This document shows positions 1 through 5,985 of a stretch of DNA of 7,668 nucleotides, in pieces. The stretch comes from Flavobacteriaceae bacterium. GTDB lineage: Bacteria > Bacteroidota > Bacteroidia > Flavobacteriales > Flavobacteriaceae. Position 1 is the first letter of the stretch; the number at the start of each line of letters is the position of its first letter. The notes beneath the pieces are model-generated. The model was not told the DNA's origin. It saw only the letters and a program-made list of their open reading frames with translations, and ran no database searches. The DNA lies in NCBI GenBank assembly GCA_018674025.1, contig JABHBC010000091.1, positions 1 to 7,668 of the forward strand, in the 5' to 3' direction. The translations under genes and the position numbers were made by a program.

Positions 1-159
1 GGATTATTTAAAAAAAAATCAGAGAAAGAAAAGCTTCAGAAAAAATATGAACAACTATTAAAAGAATCTTACGAGCTTTCTAAAACTAACAGAAAAGAGA
101 GTGACAAAAAAACTTATGAGGCAGATTTGATTGCTAAAAAAATAGAAGATCTGAACTAA
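1..159 (+). CDS. Lacal_2735-like small basic protein, 5' end cut off
   Basis: The frame is open from base 1 to the TAA at 157-159 and gives 52 residues beginning GLFKKKSEKEKLQKKYEQ. No start codon is inside the window. From memory, members of this family start M-(F)-GLFKKKS, so probably only one or two codons are missing. The protein is small, highly charged and Lys/Glu rich, and looks like a helical hairpin or coiled coil with no signal peptide or membrane segment. The pattern of GLFKKKS, then a KY-xx-L-xx-SY-xLS-xx-NR stretch, then a helical end fits the short Lacal_2735 family of flavobacteria, whose function is unknown. An A9 run (10-18) lies in the Lys-rich start. An alternative is an unrelated Lys-rich C-terminus of a longer gene, but the length and motif order make that less likely. 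Confidence 0.72.
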   Translation, partial: GLFKKKSEKEKLQKKYEQLLKESYELSKTNRKESDKKTYEADLIAKKIEDLN

Positions 160-200
160 GGGTTTGTGTGCAGACACCAAAACAAGAGGGTTTAATGTAA

Positions 201-229
201 TTGTTTTTAACCTTCTTTTTTATACCTTG
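201..229 (+). promoter_or_regulatory. Possible flavobacterial promoter for the 249-2235 unit
   Basis: A TTG at 201-203 is followed after 17 bases by TATACCTTG (221-229). This resembles the Bacteroidota TTG / TAnnTTTG arrangement, but the -10 match is imperfect because one T is missing from the TTTG. It lies 19 bases before the ATG at 249, in the only gap upstream of this three-gene unit. It rests on pattern only, in AT-rich DNA where partial matches are common. Confidence 0.27.
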
Positions 230-248
230 TAGTACTAACGACAACAAA

Positions 249-1148
249 ATGGCAACAACTAAAAGAACTTGGGAGCCTGTTATAGACCAGATGTACGCAA
301 GTGTTTTTTCAGATCTTAACAAAAAAAGATTTGAAAAAATTACGCTTTATCTTTCAATAATTGGATTTCTTTTACACCTGATATTAATTTATGCGAAAAA
401 ACTAGAGCTGGTTGTGTTTTCTTTTGAAACCCCACTATTAGACAATCCTATTTCAGCTATTTACACTCCTTTTACAATAATCTTGATTTATGAGATTTAC
501 CTGCTTGTTTTGAACCTTCCTCGTTCTTTTACGACGTCTGTTTCTAAACAATTTGAAATAATCTCACTAATACTTATTCGTAGAATTTTTGCAGATATCC
601 CTAAGGTAGATATAAGCGCAAATTGGTTTTCAACAGAAGAAAACCTCGGCTTGATATACGACGTTTTGGGCGTCTTGATTCTATATTATTTAATATTTTT
701 ATTCAACAAAGCAAGGTTTAAACTAGAAAAGAAGCCTTTATCGGACGCTATAACTAAGTTCATATCATCCAAAAGAGGTGTTAGCTTAATTTTGCTTTTT
801 GTGTTAATTGTTTTGTCTTTTACTAGTGTATATAATTGGGGTAAAGACCTGTTTTTAAACAATTCTTCGCTTGACATAAATTCTGTTTTTTATAATGAGT
901 TTTTCACCGTATTGATACTGGCTGATGTGTTAATTCTCTTACTTTCTTTTCAATACACAGAAAGGTATAGCCAGATTATTAGAAATACCGGGTTTATTAT
1001 TTCAACTATATTAATAAGGCTGTCCTTTGGAACAACCGGGCTAGCAAATGTTTCTTTAATTGTTTCTAGTGTATTGTTTGGTCTAATAATATTATGGATT
1101 TATAACTTTACCGAAGTAGAGCGCAAAAAAAGAATAATAAATAGCTGA
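249..1148 (+). CDS. Polytopic inner-membrane protein of unknown function, apparent 2 x 4-helix duplication
   Basis: I do not recognise this family. I chose the ATG at 249 (MATTKRTWEP, 299 residues). An upstream in-frame TTG at 201 would add 16 residues that look like untranslated DNA and overlap the possible promoter. The first 30 residues are polar. Hydrophobic segments lie near 31-50, 69-90, 103-116, 132-153, 177-195, 213-234, 246-262 and 264-287, giving seven or eight membrane passes and a basic C-terminal tail. The two halves align: L64-D65 with L208-D209, F75-T76 with F219-T220, E82 with D226, the IIS-x-ILIR-xx-F block at 104-114 with 250-260, and V139/VL142/N153 with V272/VL275/N286. 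Each half has an acidic residue in its second segment and an Arg in its third. The duplication is my own reading of the protein. The gene heads a tight unit, and the next gene starts 10 bases after its TGA. No signal peptide is apparent. It could be a transporter or channel, but nothing visible identifies a substrate. Confidence 0.85.
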   Translation: MATTKRTWEPVIDQMYASVFSDLNKKRFEKITLYLSIIGFLLHLILIYAKKLELVVFSFETPLLDNPISAIYTPFTIILIYEIYLLVLNLPRSFTTSVSKQFEIISLILIRRIFADIPKVDISANWFSTEENLGLIYDVLGVLILYYLIFLFNKARFKLEKKPLSDAITKFISSKRGVSLILLFVLIVLSFTSVYNWGKDLFLNNSSLDINSVFYNEFFTVLILADVLILLLSFQYTERYSQIIRNTGFIISTILIRLSFGTTGLANVSLIVSSVLFGLIILWIYNFTEVERKKRIINS

Positions 1149-1158
1149 TACAAAGACA

Positions 1159-2013
1159 ATGAAAGACAAGGTGTTTAACCTTATAGGTTCGTTAATAGCA
1201 TTTTATATTCCTATTCAAATAGCATATTTGACCAGTTCTGAAACAGTAATTAAAGCTGTTGTGTTGGCGTTTATAATTCAATGGGTTTGCTTTATTCCTG
1301 CGTACCTTTTGCAAACAGAAAAGTTTTATGACTTAACAGGAAGCTTAACTTATTTGAGTTTAGTCTTGTTTTCTGTTTTTAGCGAGAGTTCGTTTGAAAG
1401 CTCAACTTTAATTGTTTGCGGGTGTATTAGTGTTTGGGCGTTAAGACTTGGAAGTTTTTTGTTTTCGAGGATAAAAAAAGATGGAGAGGACAAGAGATTT
1501 AGAACTATCAAACCTAACTTAACTCGCTTTTTTATGACATGGACCCTTCAAGGAATGTGGGTTACAATGTGTTTGCTTTGTGTTATAACTGCGATTTCGT
1601 CTGATGGTGGTGTGAGCGAAGGGGTTGTCTTTTATTTAGGGTTGTTGATTTTTATTTTCGGATTTACATTAGAGGTGGCGGCAGATAACCAAAAAACAAA
1701 ATTTAGAAAAAACCCCGAAAACAAAAATAAATTCATAAGCTCAGGATTATGGGGTAAATCAAGACACCCAAATTATCTAGGTGAATTGATTTTATGGATA
1801 GGGGTGGCGGTTATGTCTGTAGAATCTTTAGAGGGCCTACAACACATAACTCTAATCTCACCTTTGTTTGTATATGTGTTGCTTATGCATATCTCAGGAG
1901 TGAGAATGTTAGAAAACAGTGGACAGAAAAAATGGGGTCATTTACCTGAATATAATGAGTATCTTAAAAACACCCCTAAATTCTTTATTACACTTAAAAG
2001 CCTAATAAAATAA
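1159..2013 (+). CDS. DUF1295 / steroid 5-alpha-reductase-like membrane protein
   Basis: This is a 284-residue membrane protein with about seven hydrophobic segments. It carries the landmarks of the DUF1295 family: EKFYDLTGSLTY at 54-65, WALRLGSFLFSRI at 93-105 followed by DKRF, WTLQGMWV at 128-135, EVAADNQKTKFR at 172-183, and the hallmark SRHPNYLGE at 201-209. In the related isoprenylcysteine methyltransferase and sterol-reductase fold, this C-terminal His/Asn/Tyr/Glu region lines the cofactor pocket, so an NADPH- or SAM-type cofactor is plausible. The true substrate is not known, and the steroid label only marks the fold. The ATG at 1159 gives a full-length protein whose first helix starts near residue 7. 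Ten bases separate it from the upstream gene, and its TAA is directly followed by the ATG of the DUF2007 gene (TAAATG), so the three genes are probably co-transcribed. All conserved blocks appear intact. Confidence 0.9.
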   Translation: MKDKVFNLIGSLIAFYIPIQIAYLTSSETVIKAVVLAFIIQWVCFIPAYLLQTEKFYDLTGSLTYLSLVLFSVFSESSFESSTLIVCGCISVWALRLGSFLFSRIKKDGEDKRFRTIKPNLTRFFMTWTLQGMWVTMCLLCVITAISSDGGVSEGVVFYLGLLIFIFGFTLEVAADNQKTKFRKNPENKNKFISSGLWGKSRHPNYLGELILWIGVAVMSVESLEGLQHITLISPLFVYVLLMHISGVRMLENSGQKKWGHLPEYNEYLKNTPKFFITLKSLIK

Positions 2014-2235
2014 ATGGACGGCTACAGGCTTGTTTTAAGTGAAAGTAAAATAATAATAAGTGGCTTAAGCTTGTTATTAAAACAAAATGGGGTTACGCCT
2101 ATAGTTAAGTCAGGGACAATTCCTGGCTACGAATTGACTTTAGATATGGATGAATTGTATGTGGATAACCTAGAATTAGACAAAGCGAAAAAACACATAA
2201 AAAAATATCTAGAACAAATTAATAAATACCGCTAA
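2014..2235 (+). CDS. DUF2007-type small protein
   Basis: This 73-residue cytoplasmic protein begins MDGYRLVLSESKIIISGLSL. It shows the DUF2007 pattern: a short beta strand, a helix (I/V-x-GLSLLLKQNGV, around 14-27), a central strand pair, and the C-terminal ELYVDNLELDKAKKHIKKYL block (about 47-66), which matches the V-x-x-xD-L-x-xA-x-x-I-L end of the family. The family is annotated as a putative signal-transducing domain, but no biochemical role is established. Its ATG abuts the stop of the DUF1295 gene, suggesting translation by reinitiation. Its TAA (2233-2235) interleaves with the TAG of the opposing LysE-like gene. Length is normal for the family, and no transmembrane segment is present. 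Confidence 0.78.
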   Translation: MDGYRLVLSESKIIISGLSLLLKQNGVTPIVKSGTIPGYELTLDMDELYVDNLELDKAKKHIKKYLEQINKYR

Positions 2236-2852
2236 AGAGCTCCTTTTAAGATAATTACAGCGCCAGAGACAACGAGTATTACACTCAATATTGTTTTGAT
2301 TGTTGCGGTGTTTTCTGTATTAATTTTTGAGGCAAGCATTTTGGCTATAAAAATCTTTAAAACATCTGTAAAAAAATAGGTTGCAAGAATTGTTGTGAAA
2401 AATGTAAAAACACCAAGAGAGTTAGTTCTGTTAAGGTTTGGAACGACAACCAGTATAACTCCGGCCCAAAAAAGCAATACAGCTATATTAATGATATTTA
2501 AAGCAAAACCTTTTACAAAAAGACCTATATAATTTGTTGATGATTCCTCAAGCTTTATTTTTTCGTCTTCTTTTTTTCTTTGAACAAATATATAAGCTCC
2601 ATAAACAAGTAGGATAGATCCTCCAAGAACAAAAAGACCTGGTTGATTATTAATGTTATCAACCAGTTGCTTACTGGTGTAGTAACAAAATATAATAAAA
2701 AAGACATCTGCTAAAACAACCCCAAGATCTAAAGAAATTGCAGCTCGAAAACCTTTAGTTATACTCGTTTCTATAAGCACAAAAAACACAGGACCTAAAA
2801 CGAAGCTTAAAAAAAAGCCTATTGATATTGCGGTAAAAAGATCTGTAAGCAT
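2232..2852 (-). CDS. LysE/RhtB-family amino-acid exporter
   Basis: This is a 206-residue protein with six predicted membrane helices, near 5-27, 36-58, 72-91, 108-136, 147-172 and 185-205. The N-terminal block ISIGFFLSFVLGPVFFVLIE, followed by S-x-T-x-G-F-x-AA-x-S-x-x-LG-x-x-x-AD (30-49), is the LysE-family signature with the conserved Gly-Pro in helix 1 and the Asp in helix 2. A charged cytoplasmic loop (QRKKEDEKIKLEE, about 91-103) separates helices 3 and 4, as is usual. Proteins of this family export amino acids or related metabolites, but the substrate cannot be read from sequence. The ATG (2850-2852) directly follows the TAA of the GIN-domain gene (TAAATG on the minus strand), and the gene is the last of the rnr unit. 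Its TAG overlaps the stop of the convergent DUF2007 gene, leaving no room for a terminator between them. Confidence 0.88.
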   Translation of the reverse strand: MLTDLFTAISIGFFLSFVLGPVFFVLIETSITKGFRAAISLDLGVVLADVFFIIFCYYTSKQLVDNINNQPGLFVLGGSILLVYGAYIFVQRKKEDEKIKLEESSTNYIGLFVKGFALNIINIAVLLFWAGVILVVVPNLNRTNSLGVFTFFTTILATYFFTDVLKIFIAKMLASKINTENTATIKTILSVILVVSGAVIILKGAL

Positions 2853-3533
2853 TTAATTATTATAAAGATAATTAACAATCCCTCCAAGGGTAATTTTTTC
2901 AATTATCTTGTTTGTTTTGTGATGTACATTAACCTCTCCTCCAGCTTTTAAATCTAACTCTAAAAGAGATGTTGCATAAACGTCAACAACCCCTCCAGCT
3001 TTTATAAAAACCTTAGTTGTTTCTGTTTTAAGTTTTTCTGCATTTACTTGTCCACCTGTATATGCATCAATTTCGTTGTGATTGGCATTACCTGTAACAG
3101 AAATTTTTCCTCCAGTTAATGCTCTAGCGCTTAAATCTGAAGATTTAATTTTTAACGAAACCGTTGAGCCGCTTTCAGACTTTAAAAATAAAGAAGGTTC
3201 TATAATCGTGTCTTTAGAAAAAATAAAAGATCCTTCTTTAGCTTCAATTCTATAAATATTTTTATAATAGAGATCTACTTTAGTTTCTGAGCCGCTTAAT
3301 CTTTTTTCGACACCCATACGTATTTTTAGCTCTCCGTTTTTGTTTTTAACAACAACATAATTAGGGTGTTGTCCGCTAATAATTATATGATTTTTATCTG
3401 ATTTAATTAAATTAACTTTTAATAAATCATAAGTTTGAATTTTATAGAAATCTCCTAAATCTCTTTTAATTTCATTTTGAGAAAAAGAAAAGAAAAAAGA
3501 TATAAAAGATAGTAGAAAAAGATTTTTTTTCAT
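2853..3533 (-). CDS. Secreted GIN-domain (DUF2807) beta-helix protein
   Basis: The 226-residue product begins MKKNLFLLSFISFFFSFSQ, a clear Sec signal peptide with likely cleavage near residue 18 or 19. There is no lipobox Cys, so a periplasmic or outer-surface protein is expected. The mature part reads as one DUF2807 'GIN' domain, from the strand ending in KVNLIKSDKNHIIISG (39-54) to the C-terminus. Gly pairs recur at 141, 160, 180, 198 and 217, with Ser-Gly or Gly at 101 and 122. The spacing is 18 to 21 residues, as expected for rungs of a right-handed parallel beta-helix. The family is common in Bacteroidota and has structures but no settled function; an adhesion or envelope role is often guessed. 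The gene starts 18 bases after the rnr stop and its stop abuts the exporter start, so it is the middle gene of a leftward unit. Confidence 0.87.
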   Translation of the reverse strand: MKKNLFLLSFISFFFSFSQNEIKRDLGDFYKIQTYDLLKVNLIKSDKNHIIISGQHPNYVVVKNKNGELKIRMGVEKRLSGSETKVDLYYKNIYRIEAKEGSFIFSKDTIIEPSLFLKSESGSTVSLKIKSSDLSARALTGGKISVTGNANHNEIDAYTGGQVNAEKLKTETTKVFIKAGGVVDVYATSLLELDLKAGGEVNVHHKTNKIIEKITLGGIVNYLYNN

Positions 3534-3551
3534 GATAGTGTTTTTTATTTA

Positions 3552-5525
3552 TTATGCTAAGATAAAGTCTAATTGCTTTTTAATCAAATCCGCGTGTTTA
3601 ACTTGTACTTGTATAGAGTCTCCTAGTTGATATTTTATTTTTGTTTTTTTTCCTATTAAGCTGTGTTCGTCTTTATTATATATGTAATAGTCTCCTTTTA
3701 AATCTCTAACTGGAATCATTCCTTCACATTTGTTTTCAACAATTTCTACAAATATTCCCCAGTCGGTTATTCCTGAAATAACTCCATTGAATTTTTTATT
3801 TTTTTTGTCTTGCATATATTTTATTTGCATGAATTTTATTGAATCTCTTTCTGCTTTTGTGGCTAATATTTCTCGTTGAGTACAGTGGTCGCAAGCAGAA
3901 CTATAAATTTCATATCCTGAGGGTTTCTCTTTATTCAAATATTGTTCTAATAAACGATGAACTATAACATCTGGGTATCTTCTAATTGGAGATGTAAAGT
4001 GACTGTAATAATCAAAAGCAAGACCGTAATGACCAATATTTTTTGTGGTATATTCTGCTTTACTCATAGATCTAATTGCTAAAGACTCTATAAGACTTTG
4101 CTCTTTTTTACCTTTAATTTTTTTTAATATTTTGTTTAAAGATTCTGACATTCTTTTTCTAGAACTTATATCTAAATTATAACCAAGGGATTTTGCAACC
4201 TCTTTTAGTGCTTTAATTTTACTTTCATCAGGAAGATCATGAACTCTATAAATAAAAATGTTTTTTTTATTTTTTTTACCTATGTATTCAGAAACTTTTC
4301 TATTAGCAAGCAACATAAATTCTTCGACAAGTTTGTTAGACTCTTTAGATTCTTTAACATAAACACCTGTTGGTTCTTTATCTTTGTTTATGCTAAATCT
4401 TACTTCTTTTTTATCGAATGAAATAGCCCCACTATTCATTCTTTCTTTTCTCATGTAAGAAGCTATTTCATTGAGTTTTAACACTGCTTCTTTCACATTA
4501 TTTGAAACTGAATATTCTTTGTTATTTAGTGATACTTCTTTGCTTATTATATTATTTTTTGTTTCAATAATCTCTTGAGCTTCTTCATAACTAAATCTAT
4601 AATTACTATTAATTATTGTTTTTCCAAACCATTCATTTATAACTTTATTTTTTTCAATAATGAAGACTGATGAAAAAGTATATTTTTCTTCATTAGGCCT
4701 TAAAGAACATGCTTTATTTGAAAGTATTTCAGGTAACATAGGAACTACTCTATCTACAAGATAAACAGACGTGGCTCTGTTAAAAGCCTCTTTATCTAGA
4801 ATAGTGTTTGGTTGCAAATAATGCGAAACATCCGCTATATGAACACCTATTTCATAAGAATTATTTGATAGTTTTTTAAATGAAATTGCATCATCAAAAT
4901 CTTTAGCATCTACAGGATCAATAGTAAAAGTTAATTCTTTTCTAAAATCTCTGCGTTTAGAAACTTCTTTAAAATTAATTGTAGTATCTATATTATTAGC
5001 ATAATCTTTAATTTCTTTTTCAAAATCATAAGGAAGACCGTACTCTGCAAGAATGGAATGAATTTCTGTATTATGCTCTCCTTCAATCCCTAATACTTTT
5101 TTTATTATACCATTTGGAGATTGGCTGTTTTTTCTCCATTCAGTAATTTCAACAAGAACCTTATCATTATTTTTTGCATTATTTATAAAGGAAATAGGAA
5201 CAAATATATCTACATGAATTCTTTTATTATCAATAATGACAAATGAAAATTTTTCACTTATTTCTATTTTTCCTACATACTCATTTTTATCTCTTTTAAC
5301 TAAACGAGTTATTTCACCGTAGTATTTATTTTTCTTTCTTCTAGAAAAAACATAAACTTCAACAATATCGTTATGTAAATATTGACCTATGTTTTCTAAA
5401 TGAATTTTTTCACCTAACCCTTCACAAACAACAGCAGCTACGCCACGAACCGAAACATCTAAAACTCCTAAAAATCTATTTTTTTTATTTTCTTTTCTTT
5501 CTATTTTATTTCTTCTTCTACTCAA
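3552..5525 (-). CDS. rnr: Ribonuclease R, short form lacking the N-terminal winged helix
   Basis: This is a processive 3'-5' exoribonuclease of the RNase II/RNB family, which degrades structured RNA in the cytoplasm. In the 657-residue product, cold-shock-type OB domains lie around 18-78 and 80-145. The RNB catalytic domain follows, with TIDPVDAKDFDDA at 201-213 carrying the metal ligands D203, D209, D211 and D212. Next come VHIADVSHY (228-236), the RNA-clamping Tyr255 in TSVYLVDRVVPMLPE, and the TSPIRRYPD block (511-519). An S1 domain (about 577-656) ends the protein with almost no tail. Numbering from memory is 69 lower than E. coli RNase R (D272, D278, D280, D281, Y324), so the usual N-terminal winged-helix domain is absent. 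The start is TTG at 5525-5523. An in-frame TAA lies three codons upstream, and the first internal ATG is near residue 263, so TTG is the only credible start. It is the first gene of a leftward unit with the GIN protein and exporter. Confidence 0.95.
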   Translation of the reverse strand: MSRRRNKIERKENKKNRFLGVLDVSVRGVAAVVCEGLGEKIHLENIGQYLHNDIVEVYVFSRRKKNKYYGEITRLVKRDKNEYVGKIEISEKFSFVIIDNKRIHVDIFVPISFINNAKNNDKVLVEITEWRKNSQSPNGIIKKVLGIEGEHNTEIHSILAEYGLPYDFEKEIKDYANNIDTTINFKEVSKRRDFRKELTFTIDPVDAKDFDDAISFKKLSNNSYEIGVHIADVSHYLQPNTILDKEAFNRATSVYLVDRVVPMLPEILSNKACSLRPNEEKYTFSSVFIIEKNKVINEWFGKTIINSNYRFSYEEAQEIIETKNNIISKEVSLNNKEYSVSNNVKEAVLKLNEIASYMRKERMNSGAISFDKKEVRFSINKDKEPTGVYVKESKESNKLVEEFMLLANRKVSEYIGKKNKKNIFIYRVHDLPDESKIKALKEVAKSLGYNLDISSRKRMSESLNKILKKIKGKKEQSLIESLAIRSMSKAEYTTKNIGHYGLAFDYYSHFTSPIRRYPDVIVHRLLEQYLNKEKPSGYEIYSSACDHCTQREILATKAERDSIKFMQIKYMQDKKNKKFNGVISGITDWGIFVEIVENKCEGMIPVRDLKGDYYIYNKDEHSLIGKKTKIKYQLGDSIQVQVKHADLIKKQLDFILA

Positions 5526-5543
5526 AACTATTTAAATATATAA

Positions 5544-5551
5544 CTAAGATA
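5544..5551 (-). promoter_or_regulatory. Possible -10 element for rnr
   Basis: On the minus strand TATCTTAG matches the Bacteroidota -10 consensus TAnnTTTG at five of six fixed positions. It lies 18 bases before the TTG start of rnr. No TTG is present 17 to 23 bases further upstream, so only half the expected promoter is visible. If this is right, the rnr message has a very short, AU-rich leader. Confidence 0.25.
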
Positions 5552-5954
5552 CCTCATACTTATTTAAATTTTGACTTATAAACAATTATATATATAATAT
5601 CATTTTATTTTTTTAATTTAAATAATAAATGATGTCTATTATAGGGTGTTAATATTCATTAAAACTTTATTTAAAAAAACTTGAAAATAGTTTTATTAAT
5701 AAAAGATTAAGACAATACAAACAACATATAAACACATAAAAGACTTAAAAAGAACATTTTAACATTTTTACTAACAAACGTTCAATTAAAGAAAAAGAGA
5801 AGTTTTTTTAATAAAAATAAAATAAAAGACGTTTAATAAATAACCAATAGAAGTTAATACTATGTAAACAAATTAAAACAAATAAAATTGTTTTTTATAA
5901 AGGAATTTTTATGAGAAAAAAACAAAATTAAAAACAATGTTAGTTATTAATAAT

Positions 5955-5962
5955 TATATTTA
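5955..5962 (+). promoter_or_regulatory. Possible -10 element for rpiB
   Basis: TATATTTA fits TAnnTTTG at five of six fixed positions and sits 23 bases before the rpiB ATG. No properly spaced upstream TTG is visible, and such matches are frequent in DNA this AT-rich. The bases between it and the ATG (ACACAAAACAAACAAA-type) form an A-rich, unstructured start region typical of Bacteroidota translation initiation. Confidence 0.25.
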
Positions 5963-5985
5963 GATATTAACACAAAACAAACAAA

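Larger units (their letters stand above)
5526..5985. other. AT-extreme intergenic region between divergent rnr and rpiB
   Basis: This is 460 bases without a credible gene. My hand row counts give about 15 percent G+C (8 percent in 5581-5640), far below the flanking genes. All frames are dense with stops, and the reverse strand next to rnr encodes no recognisable remnant of the missing winged-helix domain. The region holds the start-proximal control DNA of both genes. Two 14-base perfect palindromes of A and T lie at 5585-5598 and 5691-5704, but these are expected by chance at this composition. The part nearest rpiB is A-rich and G-poor on the plus strand, like an untranslated leader. A tiny reading frame (5911-5931, MRKKQN) has AAAGGA 6 bases upstream. 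I see no DnaA boxes, tRNA-like fold, insertion sequence ends or clear terminator. Confidence 0.8.

Noticed and set aside
160..193. Hairpin after the Lacal_2735-like gene (GTGT / ACAC stem) as a terminator
   Set aside because: The stem is short with a bulge and mismatch, and the nearest T-run (204-208) is more than 20 bases beyond it.
134..322. Minus-strand frame over the 160-248 gap
   Set aside because: It overlaps two plus-strand genes, has no recognisable protein features and is explained by low stop density there.
4261..4277. A8-type homopolymer runs in rnr (also 3644-3651, and at the start of the GIN gene) as programmed slippage sites
   Set aside because: They encode Lys-rich stretches in intact frames, and such runs are ordinary in AT-rich genomes. 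No alternative frame of interest follows.
4239..4421. Reading frame antisense to rnr rich in Phe and Lys
   Set aside because: It is a shadow of the Lys/Glu-rich RNase R coding strand, with no start context, family motif or neighbour support.
5661..5694. AAAACT...AGTTTT inverted repeat as a terminator or small-RNA stem
   Set aside because: The stem is about 7 base pairs with one G-C pair and a loop of about 22 bases, with no clear U-tract. It is too weak to call.
5585..5704. Two 14-base perfect palindromes (5585-5598, 5691-5704) as operator sites
   Set aside because: They consist only of A and T. In DNA of this composition, 14-base palindromes are expected by chance, roughly one per 130 positions if only A and T are used.
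5526..5985. AT-rich gap as a replication origin
   Set aside because: I found no TTATCCACA-like DnaA box on either strand and no dnaA, gidA, parAB or similar neighbour. Low G+C alone is not enough.
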